Shown here: positions 1-11,900 of the stretch, in pieces
Numbering within the stretch: position 1 is the first letter of the stretch
Layout of the letters: each line of letters opens with the position of its first letter
Assembly: GCA_001599615.1 (NCBI GenBank)
Contig: BCHJ01000013.1
Location: forward strand, 124,001-188,000
Reading direction: 5' to 3'
Source: Thielaviopsis euricoi
Taxonomy: Eukaryota > Ascomycota > Sordariomycetes > Microascales > Ceratocystidaceae
DNA: 64,000 nt
The notes under the pieces: model-generated
Told to the model about the DNA's origin: nothing
What the model saw: the letters and a program-made list of their open reading frames with translations, nothing else
Databases searched by the model: none
Translations under genes and position numbers: made by a program

Positions 1-189
1 GTCAAGGACCAACCCAATGTACCCCCATTTCAGGGGGATAGTCGAGATGGATATTCCGTGAATGCCGAGGTCGCTGCAAAATTCGCCACATCGGAGCAGG
101 CTTCCGCTGCGCACCAAAATCAGGCGCAATATGCGGTAGTGCGCAAAGGCGCACAAGCCGGGATCCGTCAAAAGGGTGCCAAGGCGTAG
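1..189 (+). CDS. 3' end of an unidentified gene (truncated by window edge)
   Basis: An open frame runs from base 1 through 62 codons to TAG at 187-189. The peptide is hydrophilic and rich in Ala, Gln and Lys, and ends in a basic stretch (IRQKGAKA). No domain can be recognised in so short a piece. It converges on the NYN gene, whose stop lies only 13 bp further on, a normal tail-to-tail arrangement in compact fungal genomes. The plain codon use and the stop just before the neighbouring gene make it a likely true C-terminus. The competing minus-strand frame over the same bases has no ATG logic and an unlikely composition. Confidence 0.5.
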   Translation, partial: VKDQPNVPPFQGDSRDGYSVNAEVAAKFATSEQASAAHQNQAQYAVVRKGAQAGIRQKGAKA

Positions 190-202
190 CCCGAGAAACC
201 AA

Positions 203-2245
203 CTAAGAGTCCTCGGTGCCATGGCCCGAGGAGGGCAAAGGAATAGTAATGGAAGAACCAACAAAGTCTTTGAGGAATGGGTCGAGCTCAATAACACGGA
301 AGTTGTCCTTCCATTGCGCTCTCCACTTGTCATCAAGCCAAGCCCGTGACATAGTGCCCGTCCATGAGACTAGCTCAACCGCCCATCCTTTTTTGAGAGC
401 GCGCTCAACGGCTTTCTGGAAGCCGTCCGAGAACTGAGCAACGCTGGCGTCGCCAGTAGCCAGAACCATAACTCCCGGTTCGTTTGCATCAAGGACACTC
501 TGCGCCATTTTCAGGTGCAAGAGTTCATCGACGCCTTGCTCACGACCACCCATCGTGGATCTGGAGCCAGTCGACGAGTTACCAGGAGCGGTGCGCTCAA
601 GGATATGAATCTCGTACTTGGCTTCCTTGGCAGCAAGAACGTGCATTGGCCATTTCTTAGGGTCCTTGACCGATCCAGCGAGTTCACGCTTGGCCACCTT
701 TCTGTTGCGTTTCAGCACTCTGTGGAACTTATTAAAGTCAAATGTGGGGATCGGATTCAAGCTCTTGCCGTGTGACAAGCCCAGGGCATGTTTGCATGCA
801 TCATAACAACCAATGATAATGTTTGAAATGTCGACAAAAATATGCAAAGGCCGGGAGGCTGCCTCGACATTCTGCATCCACAAGGAGTCATCACGATAGA
901 GAGCATCCATGTGGGGGCCAACGGGTCCACGCGCGCGCCGCTTAGGTGGTGATGTTGCCGATGAAGCAGATGCGGTCGGGGCGGTGGCAGAGCTCTTGGT
1001 GACTGGTTGCGGCGAAGTAGCGTGAGCCGCCGCCTGCGCAGCGACAGGAGAAGGTGGGTACTCAGCTGTGGAGCGAGCCGGCAAAGTTGAGGCAAACGCA
1101 CCCAGAGAGACACCAGCAGATGATTCCGAAGACGAAGACCGCTTCTTCACTTGTTTCGGGGAAGATGACGTCGGCATTGTCAAGGGACTCGGCCGCTGCA
1201 GGATGACTGGGGGCGGAGATGGAGACTTTTTCTTTGGCTGCACTTGGGTGGGTGGTTGATGGTGCACCGGACTATGCACTTGGGTGGGCGCTTGGTGGTG
1301 CACCGGGCTATGCACTGGGTTGTGTACCGGGTTGTGCACCGGGTTATGCACTGGGTTGTGTACCGGGTTGTGCATCGGGTTGTGCATCGGGTTGTGCACT
1401 GGGTTGTGCACCGGGATGTTTATCTTTTGCTGCTGGGGTTGGTACGAGTATTGCTGAATAGCCTCTTGGTTTGAAAACCCAGGGAACAAAGCAGGCGGCG
1501 GGGTTGGTGCCGGAGTGTCAGGTAGTTGCTGCAGGTAGGGAATCAGTGTACTACCGAGCCCAGGACCTCCCGGCATAGTTGCATTCCGAATGATTTCAAC
1601 TGGGATGTTGGCTGCCGTACGACTTCTGACCCGCTGGGTGGCACTATGGCTTGGTGGCGTTGCATGTGCTTGCTTAAGAGATTCATGTTTGGAAGCAGCG
1701 GCAAGATCGAAGTTAACTAGTCGGGGTCTAGAAGTTGGTGCTGCCGGCTGCGATTCGGGCTTTGACACATGGTCGCGGGGAGGCTCGTACTGAGACTCAG
1801 CTGGCAAGGCAGAATTGTTTGGCGAGTGCCGAGAAGAGGTTGTAGACAACGGGGTGGGCTGGAATGTTTGTTGTCGGATCTGATTGCGATAAACGTATGG
1901 TAGGTGCGGTGGTTGCTGCGATGGTTGTTGCTGTTGTTGCGATTGCGGTTGCAGTTGCGTCGATGATTGCTGCTGCTGTTGTTGCTGTGGTTGGATGGAA
2001 TGTGGGTATCGTTGAGGCTGGGAATATTGTGGCCGCTGGCGATGGACAAGAGGGCGCTCATGTTGCTCAAGCTCTCTGCTGAGAGGAGAAGGTTCTTTGT
2101 TGAAGAAAGCGTCACGAATAGACGAAAAATCCCCAAGCCGCGGAGTACCAGGTGGTTTTGCCGGTAATGGCGTTACAGGCGGTGTCATCTGGGCCAAGTC
2201 ATATGGTATAGAGTTGCTAGAGACCATTTGGGGCGATGGTGACAT
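203..2245 (-). CDS. NYN (PIN-like) domain protein with long low-complexity N-terminus
   Basis: Single-exon gene of 680 aa from ATG at 2245. The frame stays open upstream to a TTG at 2296, but there is no ATG there and the sequence is T-rich leader. The first ~450 residues are disordered, rich in Pro, Gln and Ser, with poly-Gln runs and about nine VHNP/MHNP tetrapeptides near residues 276-328. Residues ~468-660 form an NYN domain of the PIN-like nuclease fold. Acidic metal-site candidates are D472 (FVDISN), D573 (VDELL), D599 (ATGD) and D607 (SDGF). NYN proteins of the MARF1/Limkain group bind and cleave RNA. An RNA-turnover role is therefore inferred, and no target is visible. Domain call is good; the start is fairly sure. 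Confidence 0.8.
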   Translation of the reverse strand: MSPSPQMVSSNSIPYDLAQMTPPVTPLPAKPPGTPRLGDFSSIRDAFFNKEPSPLSRELEQHERPLVHRQRPQYSQPQRYPHSIQPQQQQQQQSSTQLQPQSQQQQQPSQQPPHLPYVYRNQIRQQTFQPTPLSTTSSRHSPNNSALPAESQYEPPRDHVSKPESQPAAPTSRPRLVNFDLAAASKHESLKQAHATPPSHSATQRVRSRTAANIPVEIIRNATMPGGPGLGSTLIPYLQQLPDTPAPTPPPALFPGFSNQEAIQQYSYQPQQQKINIPVHNPVHNPMHNPMHNPVHNPVHNPVHNPVHNPVHSPVHHQAPTQVHSPVHHQPPTQVQPKKKSPSPPPVILQRPSPLTMPTSSSPKQVKKRSSSSESSAGVSLGAFASTLPARSTAEYPPSPVAAQAAAHATSPQPVTKSSATAPTASASSATSPPKRRARGPVGPHMDALYRDDSLWMQNVEAASRPLHIFVDISNIIIGCYDACKHALGLSHGKSLNPIPTFDFNKFHRVLKRNRKVAKRELAGSVKDPKKWPMHVLAAKEAKYEIHILERTAPGNSSTGSRSTMGGREQGVDELLHLKMAQSVLDANEPGVMVLATGDASVAQFSDGFQKAVERALKKGWAVELVSWTGTMSRAWLDDKWRAQWKDNFRVIELDPFLKDFVGSSITIPLPSSGHGTEDS
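1299..1416 (-). repeat. 12-bp minisatellite encoding VHNP units
   Basis: About nine to ten tandem copies of a 12-bp unit (on the + strand close to GTTGTGCACCGG) lie inside the NYN gene and encode Val/Met-His-Asn-Pro. Copies differ by single transitions (C/T in the His-Asn part, G/A in the Val/Met part), so the array is old enough to have diverged but still in frame. Two looser copies with SPVHHQ and TQ spacers follow. Confidence 0.85.
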
Positions 2246-3232
2246 GCGATGGAGCAAGAGATAAAACGAAGAAAGACAAAAAAAAAAGAACTTCAAGCTA
2301 AAGGTGGCTGTAAAGGAAGGCTGACTGAGACGATGTGGTTGATATAGAGGAAAAAAGGTATAAAGCGATAAGACAAAACATAAAAAAAAAGGACGAGTTG
2401 TTGAATTGAAGACGACAACGAATATCGGTGGCTCGGAGAAACAGAATTTAACAAGTCTCAGTAGACACGATGACTAGTCATACTAGATGAATTAAGTTAG
2501 TATAGGATGAAGAGAGGATGGGCTGCCTGATGGATGGATTACAGTGTGTTTTATGTTTTGTTTAGGAGTGGAGGTTGCGTTGCTTAATGGGCAGATGAAC
2601 TCACAAGAACAAGAGACTTGTTGCTGTACAGAGGCGAAGGAAGAAAAGTGTGGAGTCTTGAGCCAATCGTGAGCCGACAAGTCTATAGCAATTATAACCA
2701 AAGAACAAGGCGGCAATGCAGAAGAGAAGATGCGAAGTAGAAAGGACGAGAAAAAAAAAGACGAGACAGACAAACGAGAATGTAGGCGATAGTAAGATAC
2801 GAGTGACTACTTGTAAAGAAGAAGAGGTGGTTTGATTGAGAAGAAAGCTGTGATAGAGTAAAGCCTTGTTCGCAGAGAAGAAGAGGGAAAAGAAAAGAGG
2901 AAGAAGAGAGAAAAAAAACGAGGCGATTGTAGCGATGCAACTGATGTCGATGCGATAGGATGACAAAGCAATGGGCGAATGCTAGAAACACACAGGGGGA
3001 TGATTTCAGAAAAATAAGACTGAGTAGAAGTTTAGTGTGAAGAGACAAAAAAGAAACACAGCAAAGAAAAGAAGAAAAACGCAGGCGAAGTCAACGGTAG
3101 ACAAAAAAAAAAAAATGCGAAATCGCAGAGATGAAAAAAAGAGTAAAAAGAGACGAGAAGAAGTCGAAGGGAAGAAAGATTCGAATGAAACAAAGGAGAA
3201 ATATCAAGAAACGGAAAAGAGGAAAAGAAAAG

Positions 3233-3315
<83 letters not shown>

Positions 3316-3322
3316 AAAAAAG

Positions 3323-3363
<41 letters not shown>

Positions 3364-6300
3364 AAAAGAGAGGGCGAGAAAAAAAGAAAAAACGTCCACC
3401 TATAAACACTTGCTGGAAGACAGTTGGGTTTTTAACCAGGGAAAGAGCGTTGTTGCTGCATATGGTTGGAAAGGCAACTACTCAAGAATAAAAATAAATG
3501 ATTAGAAAAAATATTTCTAAAAAGAAAGTATGTAAACACCACGTTCACAGACGATAATATAAAAGCGCGCGCACGTTTCACTCTACCAACATACCAACTT
3601 ATGTGCTGTCAAATAGTATGTCACGACGTTTATTTTTTTATATATATTTTCTGCTTGGCTTCCAGATGAATTATATTGAACCCTGGACGTCCTGTTGCCT
3701 GCTAAATAAACAATACTGAGATGGCATATTTCACGCTTCACGGTTATACAATACGTAGCAAATATGACTTGGCTGGTGAGTGGAAGTATATGGAAGAAAC
3801 GAAACACGTATGTATGAATTTATGTAAGTGTCATGTAGGTATGCGTGTATGGATGTAGCGCATCCCCATAGAACAGCCTCTTGTAAACGCAACCGGCCTT
3901 GAAAACCTCAGTTCACTAAATGGGCGGATACAACAGCAAGCAAAAAACCACCCAACTTTAGGAGCATTTTTAACCAATGAATGTGCGTGGGGGAATAGAC
4001 GTACTAAACAACCAGCTGCGAAGCACGCATATGGACCAAGATAAATAGCGGCAGAAGGACAGATTGTGTATTTTGTGTTGGGCACTTATGCACTTCCTGC
4101 TCGGCCACGAGTTGAGTTGCAGGACAAGACGAACATATGGAGTACATCTATCTATACTGTAAACGCTGCCGGCTGCTACTCCGGCCGTAGATTACTTTTG
4201 TTTTCTAGCGCCGCTTGAAAAGAGGCCATCTGCGCATAAATGTCAAGAATCTGCTTTCTTGAAATTTCGGGACACTAGAGTTCTTTTTGCGCCCTCTTTG
4301 TCTAGTGGCAGTCACTTGGCGAGCGTTATGAACATACACTTCCATTCCTATAACTTATAGTACTTTGCGCCACTAATCCGGGGGCTTGATCTCACGAGAT
4401 ATCGCATGTCCACTAAAGGACAAGACCAAGTGGGAATTGTAATGACGAGCAGAAGACTTCGGGATATGTTATCGACATGCTAGTACAACTATCAGTATGT
4501 CCTAGTATCACAAACTCATTTACTTATACATATGCATATCTAGATGCTTGCTTGCTCACTTGCGTTCTTTAGTATGTGTATCCGATCGAAGCACCAGCTC
4601 CAGCCTTCTGGGGCATTGCGAATAACGCTTGCAGTAAGTCAAGCATATAAGGTGGACCGCGACATAAATACCCAGCTCGCCAACAACGTACACTGTCATC
4701 CACCCCCAGGACGTGGATTATTCAGACCGACTTTACACGATCCCTTTAAAAAACAAACCCAACCCAACCCAACCTAGTCAAGGGCTAGAGAAACCAAAAA
4801 AATAAGAATAAAGAAAAATAAAAATAAAAAAGGGCACTGTTACAAGGGTACAAGAAGCAAATTAGCCTAGGTAGGATGCTTTACTTGGTGTTGTCATGAC
4901 AGGGGAATTTTCCAAAGACAGGATGTACGTATTTTTCACTCCATTGCTTTCTCGTCTTTCGAGTCGTCGTAGGATCAGTCGTGACAGGTGGAAACGAGCA
5001 AGAAACTCCAAGACAAACACGGATAAGAATAGCAATAGAAATACAAAAAGAAGCTTCAGGTTAAATGCAGCGGACTTTTTTTTTTTGCTCTCCTCCACTC
5101 TTGGGTTATGTATAAGCACATACATAAGCAAACAGGGCTATATGTCAAAGGCGACGTGCATCCAAGTGCACACATATTGAATTGCGTTAATATTACATAT
5201 AATCGTGATAGTTGGGAGCTAGCAATCTTTCAGATGCAGGGCGAATCAGTAGCTATTGACGTACGTATATAACGTACACCATTGCCAACAGCTATGTTCC
5301 GGACATGACAGTACAGACAACGCAATATGTAAACCCAAAAAGTATCCCTTTAACTCCCAACATGGACAGCATATTTCTGAATCTAGCCACCAGTCTCCTA
5401 ATAGAGCAGTCATAACAGAATGACGGGCTTTAACCTGCCTCTATAAAACCCCAAAAAAGACCAACGACGACTAGAAAAAGAGAGGCAAGACCAGGATAGC
5501 GCGCTTGACTCGAGGGTTATAGAGAAAAAAATAAAAAAAAATAAAAGAACAAAGACTACAAAAGCAAGATGAGAAAATGGATCGAGGGACTTGGGCTTAA
5601 GTTTTTTTTTTGCCTATCTGCCAAGTAGAGCTAGACCTCTAGGCTATACGTAGTACGCAAATGTACGTACCATGCAAACTGCATACATATATGCATGAGC
5701 TGTTCTTTAATGCGTTGGCCGACCACTCTAATCAGCTTTACTTGTTCTAGAGCCGTCTTGGTAGACTTTATTTATTCGATTAAATGGGACTAATTTATAT
5801 ATTTTGTGCTTTTTATTTTCATTCATTAGTGTCGTGGAGTCTCTCCTCTTCTTTTCTTGATGAATCTTTCCAGAAGAATTTTCTGTCTTTTTTTTAAGAA
5901 AAAAAAAAAAGAGAGAGAGAGAGAGAAAGCCAGCTCGCTCTAAAACTACGACTTCTGCCAACAATTGACTTCTATTCCCTCTAAGAAGCCAAAGGAAAGT
6001 CACAAGAACAGCATGCTCCTCTGTCTCAAACAAAGTCGGCCAGAACGATAAACCTTGTCTCTTCTCCCAATTGAATAACACATCTTCTTTATAACCTTGA
6101 TGAAAATCAAGGCGGTGCGTGCCTGATGAGCGGATCCATGTTATTACACCGTCATCTTCAGTCCAACTTAAAGAACCACAAGCAAGTTCGACAATGGGAA
6201 CACGAAGAACGTGTGACCTGAACAAAAACCCTACCTCCAACCCTATCATTCGCTACATTCACCACAAACACTTTGTCATTTTATATTTACATATCACTGA

Positions 6301-8952
6301 TCACTGTTGATTAAATCTTATTCTACATAGTAAGCAGTGGTGCGTACAGTATGCTTGGTCAAAATGAACTGTATCTCGGCTCCGGGCTATCATTCTACAT
6401 TGCAACTTTTTCTTTATGCCCTTCAGCTATATAGAGTACTTCTCAGCTCTTAAAGTGTGGTCGTATCTTGAAGAGGGGTAAATTTGGTTTGTTGTCATTT
6501 CTTACTTCTTGTGATGCCAGTAGAACTCAGTAGGGTTTGTAACCCTCGAATTGTAACGTGAGTTCTACATGTACATACATACATATACGTGCTACATGAG
6601 TACAAAGTGCTTATTTCACATTATGTATCGTTACTTCGTTTATGCTTTCTGTTTTGTATTTACTGGACAGCAAAGATTTGTGAGAGGTCAAGTCAAGAAG
6701 CCAACTCAGAGTGTCTGCTTCTACCGACTACCGAATCATTCTTTACCAGCCAATGATTCTTTTAACCCAGAGTCCCAGCGCGTCGTGAGCTGTTCCGGTT
6801 CCGCCAGCCTGTGTGCCTTTTTGTCCCTCCTCCTCCTTCTTACCCCGTGATTCACCAATTAATGTGTCGTGAATCACGGCAGATATGTCCTGTTAAGTAC
6901 CATACGGTACTTATGTGTTTGTGGTTTGCCAGTTGACGGCGCCAGCTCATACGAACAACGTACAAGATATGTATGCAGCGTCCCCCCGGGTAGTACACAT
7001 AAATTGTCTACTCCATGTGAATATCATGTTGGTATCGAACCGTGCGTGTTAAGAAAGGAAGGGGAGGTTATCATTTTTACAAAAGAGAAAAAAAAAGAAA
7101 TACAGATACAGTAAAGACGCATCAAGTCAAACAGAGGGACACGATATCAGGCTCCGAGAAGCATAGAACAGCCCCCTCCTCTCTATCTATTGCACACACT
7201 TGACTAGACGAACGCTGGCGCATGTAGAATATATTCTGTTTTGGTACAATACTGCCGCAGATCCAGTGTGAAAAGGTCTACTTTGCCTTGTTATCAGGAG
7301 GAAAAGGTTTGTAATCTCAAAAAAGAAAAGGAAAAAGAAACGAAAAGAGGAAGAGGGGGCAGAGGGGCCGAGAATTGAGGAGAAGTAAGTTACGATGATG
7401 CAGTGTGTCTGCTGAGCTGCCAACTCTGGATTAGATCTATTTGCAATAGTAGCGGAAAAGACCTATGTCTTGTAAATTTTGAATTTGTCAAAACGTCTAA
7501 TCGAATATCTCCGGGTCCGTTTCATTCTCCATTCCACAGTTCCTTGTAGCAAAAGTTAAAAGAGCATCTTAAAAAAAAATCGAGCCCAATTAGTACTACA
7601 TACGTCGATATCTCGTGACGCTGACGCTAACGGCGACGAAACAGCCCGATGTTCTAGAAAAGAGAGAAAAAGACATGGATTTAGGATGTGCCTAGAAAGT
7701 CAAAGAACATTAAACATTCTTTTTTCGCTCGCATGATCAGCTAGGACCAAAGAGAGACAAGTGAACAAACTGAATGAGAGGAGTAACAAAGAAACCCGGA
7801 GGTCAGTTCTGGTGTAGGTCAGGCATCAACACGTTATTTTTCTTTTATTCATGAAACGTATATATATGCATGTACACAAAAAGAAATAAAAGGGAAGGAT
7901 GTGATTGTAAGAAAACGCTGGCCAAGTATTACAAAGACGCCATTCCTTCTATTACGACTTTATGACAGGCGTAGCCTATCAATGCAATGCACTGGCGTAC
8001 AATCAAACCAAGATGCAAGAATTGTTTTTTAGAAGAGTACATATGTACTTGAACAAATGTCACGTTTGTATGCACGGGCTGATACAGAGTGACCATTTAT
8101 TTGCATTCACGAAGTGTCTGTACTTAAAATACAGACGAAAGAAATAACGTCTTCGTGTGATCTACTGCTGTTAATGTGACTGGCAGTAGTCCAGCTTGGG
8201 CGGGCCAATCTGCTCCGCCCCCAATTGGCGGTTATAGCCCGCTTTTTGGCATTCTTCCGGCCATGTTTCAATATGATGTCCTGTTAATATGTTTGGACCC
8301 TTGACTTTTCTTTTGTTTTCAATATCTTCCTGAGAAGAAAAACTACCCCGAAGAAGAGAGGGGAAAAAAGGTCACGATTGCAAACATGATGTTCGAAAAA
8401 GAATACACATTATGATGGACTCTGGACCAAGCGTCATACATCGATGCATCAATCAACCAAGGCGCATTATCAGCTCACCGCACCAAATACTACGCCCAAG
8501 GCCTAAAACAAGCCAGACTTGCATATTTCTCTCTACATCGAGGCCTGAACGCGACATCAAGTGGCAAAATGTGCACTTTGACACCTATGAAGGAACAAGC
8601 TAATACTAATACACCCCAAACATCCAAGTTTGTACCTATTCCAAAGTACCGACTGACTTTATGTATACTCTGTCCCCTCGCATTGTTCTCTTTGTCATGG
8701 TAATAGATAGATACATGCGTAACGCCTACAAAAGACTAAAACAAGAAGTACAAAAAACAACAAATCCAACAAAAAAAAAAATAATACCTGTGAATGGCAC
8801 ATATACTCTCAAAGGTTAATATCAGGCCAATATCCGAAAAGAAAAAAGAAATAAACCCCACTCCATCTCTGTCTACTACCATGATCCACATCCTCTCGCC
8901 ATTGTTGTCTTACCTAAAAGACGCCTCAGTGCAGTACATACGCACATAGAAA
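2246..8952. other. 6.7-kb noncoding interval with giant A-tract
   Basis: No convincing gene was seen on either strand. The first ~1.2 kb (2246-3400) is the leader/promoter side of the NYN gene. It is very purine-rich on the + strand and includes an A/G tract of ~130 bp at 3229-3361. The rest is AT-rich with many stops. A minus-strand open frame at 5728-6249 has one ordinary-looking stretch (about 5940-6250) but no homology I recognise and ends in poly-Phe/Lys low complexity. Several short A or T runs occur near 5070, 5610, 5900 and 7570. Confidence 0.6.
3229..3361. repeat. Near-pure poly(A) tract, ~130 bp
   Basis: A run of A interrupted only by four or five single G residues, in a wider region (about 3040-3400) of almost pure purine on the + strand. 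On the coding strand of the NYN gene this is a poly(T)/polypyrimidine block about 1 kb upstream of the ATG. It is nucleosome-excluding DNA by composition. Length may be affected by assembly. Confidence 0.9.
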
Positions 8953-11900
8953 TTACATAACCACCTGTGTCACCTGGTTGTTAGCATACTAATCCATAAA
9001 CCTGAAAAGAAAATAGAGAATTGTTGAAACTTACACAGTCGCCGTCTGCCTTGCCCTGTGGAATGCCCATCTCTTCAAACGTCGCCGGTCCCTTGGCTGG
9101 AGGCGCCGAGGCTGCCTTCGCCGGCTTTGGAGGCGTTTGCACCGGCGTCTGCGCCGGCGATGGCCGGCCCTGGCTCTGGCTCATAGGCGTAGACGGTCCC
9201 TGCGGGGGCCGATTCTGTGCCGGCGGCGCACTGCCTACACGGCTAGGCTGATCCACATAACCGCCCGGTCCACCAGCGTTGGGCCCGGGGCCCATACCAT
9301 TACCTCGTCCCATGCCCATGCGCGAATCAAAGTTGGCCGACTGGCTTTGCGGCAGGCCTGACTGCGGCCGCTGGTTGTTGTAGTTACCCTGCGGCGGGTG
9401 CGGGCTCTGGGGGCCAGGGCCTTGGTAGTTGATACTGTGCATGCTCGAGCTTGTTGGAACCTTCTGCAGATGGCCAGGACTAGGAGGAGCGCCATAGCTG
9501 TTGTTCGGAGGTTGGGCACTCATGGGGCGCTGCGACTGGAAGTTGCCGTTGTTCATGTTCATGGGCTGGCCCGTACTCTGGCGGAAGTTGTTGCTGTTGC
9601 TGTTGTGATGCTGCGGCGCGAGGTTGTTGCCCATGTTCATGTTCATGTTGTTGTTAGGCCGAGGACCGCCGCGACCCATTTGCATCTGAGGGTTAGGACC
9701 GCCCTGAGGGGGTCTGCCACCAGCGCTGTTGGGCCGGATTCCAAAGGCGCTAGACGCTTGGTCAGCCACAGGGTTGCGCATGTTGGCGTTGTAGTGCGGC
9801 GACACCGGAACCGAGTGGTGCATATCGTCCTCGGGGTATGGGGCAGCGCTTGGCGGGGGCGCATTTTGGCCCTGCAGGTTGACCGTGAAAGCAGGAGGTC
9901 TGTTGTCTTGAAGAGAAAGATTCGACATGTCGGGGACGTTGATGATGTCTTGCTGAGGGTTTCCAGGGTAGACCTGAGGCGAGATACCCGGAGAGGCGCG
10001 CTGAGGCGCCGGAACGCTGTAGTTGTCTTCCGAGACTGAAGGCATTGCGCTGGCGACCTGCTTGAAGCGCTCAGGTCTCTTACCACGCATGGAACCGTGC
10101 TGTGACTTGATACGGCCCAGGACCACTGTCTCGTGGTCCTTCTTGGTAAGCGTTTTCTGTTGGTTTAATGACTCTAGACGGCCAATGGCGTCCTTGTTTC
10201 CATTGTCGGCAGCAAGCTCGTACCACTTGCGCGCTTCTCTCACATCCTTAGGAACGTGAATACCAATTTCGCTGTAGTAGCCAACAGCAAACTGACCGGT
10301 AGAGAGCTTCGCGTTTGCAGCCTCCAGAGCAAACTTGTACGCCAACTTCTCGTTCTTCACAAAGAAACCTTCGTAGCCAAAGAGAAACCAACGAGACACA
10401 CCCAGACAGGCCTCGGGCATATTTTGCTTGGCAGAAAGGGCATAGTAGTGCAGAGAAAGCGACGGGTTAAAGTCACAGCCCATCTGGCACAGCTCGTACG
10501 CCTGACCCATCTTGAGTTGGGCCTTGGAGAAGCCCAGGAAAGCAGCGCGCTCAATGTACCACTTGGCCCGACCAAAATCCATGGGCAAAAGACTTTCGGG
10601 CAGGCTGATGTCGGGTAGCTCTCTGGCGATGAGCATACCAAATACATAGGCGCCCTGAGGGGCATCCTCATCAGATGTGTCGGCGGCCTGGTTGACAAGA
10701 TCGATACCGCGCTGGTAGTTCATGACCTGGCCGTGCTGACCCAGCAGAGACATCATACCCATGCGGTAAGCCGAAGCCGAGTCACCGGCAGAAAGACCTC
10801 TTTGGTAGTGCTCAATCGCCTTGGCCATGTCGTTGGAAGACTCGTAGAACATACCCATTCTGTACTCAGCACGTACAAAACCCAGCTCAGCGGCAGCGCG
10901 GTAGCCGTTGAAGGCCTCGCGCTTATCGAGGCGCATGTTGAATTTGCCAAACTCGTACCATTTCGCGCGAATGAAGAGACCTTCGGGGTGGCCTTGATCA
11001 GCGAGGTAGTTGATGATATTGACGGCGGCGATACGTAGTTCGTGTTCGATTCTCGGCGTCGATGAGCGGATAGGATCCAAAGGCTCTCTCTTGGCAGCCT
11101 CGCTGGCCGTGTCAACCCAGGCCAAAACGTCCTTGGACCAGTTGATTTGACGCTGAACGTCCTGAGAGTTGAGAACAGCGTCCTTCTCGCTCCAGAGCGC
11201 GCCCTCGGTATCATCGTCGCTCAGTGGAACATTCTCGCCCTTTACCTTGGGGAAAGGAGAGAAATTCGGAAGATCGTCATTGCCGGACATAGTCGGTCGG
11301 TGCGTAAGTTTTTGTGAAGGGCTTGGGAGTCCGGGGCTCGTCATGGACTGGTAAGAAGAAGTCGCGTTCATGTTGCCGAGAATTGGGGGAGAGTTGAGTG
11401 TTGATATATTGCCAGCTTCTAGCTCCATACGCTGCAGATCGTTCTGCATGTTCTGGGGGACTTCGGGCATGACCCTGGCAGAGTATGTTTGTTAGTAAAG
11501 ATAGCGCCAACGCCTAAGCCAGGTCTCTACTTTTTTTTTTGGGTTCTTGTGTTCCTTTTCAAAAGACCTCCGAATCACAAAATTAGAGGGGGGAAGCGAG
11601 AATACCTTTGAGGAGCAGGGGCTACGACTTCAGGAGGCATATAAAAGTCGTCAAATCCTCCGGGTACGAATGTAGCACCGAGCGGAGGGCCGTTGTTATC
11701 GGCCGTAGCATTGCTAGAGTCTGAAGGAAATAGAATGGTGGTCAGCCAGCGAGCTTTTGTACCAATGGATATTGTCTGAGAAGCAAACAGAACTGGTAAG
11801 AACTGCTAGATAAGCACAAAAAGCAAAACACCTAGGATAAGTCCACTATACGTGACAGCGTAGCCATTGTTTTAAAGTGGCGCGGAGCTGAAGCGTACTT

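Noticed and set aside
2..202. Minus-strand open frame of 66 codons at the left edge
   Set aside because: It is antisense to a better + strand C-terminus (1-189) and has no recognisable features.
1299..1416. CRISPR-like array
   Set aside because: 12-bp contiguous units without spacers, inside a eukaryotic reading frame.
3032..3505. Open frames of poly-Lys or poly-Phe on both strands
   Set aside because: Direct translation of the A/T tract; no real protein composition.
4753..4776. AACCC repeats resembling a telomere unit
   Set aside because: Only about four units, imperfect, mid-window, with genes on both sides.
5728..6249. 173-codon minus-strand frame
   Set aside because: Half is poly-Phe/Lys low complexity. 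The rest has no family resemblance, no splice partners and no promoter signals.
9398..10039. 213-codon + strand frame over the Chs4-like tail
   Set aside because: Antisense shadow of the Pro/Asn/Gly-rich coding region; Arg/Val/His-rich artefact.
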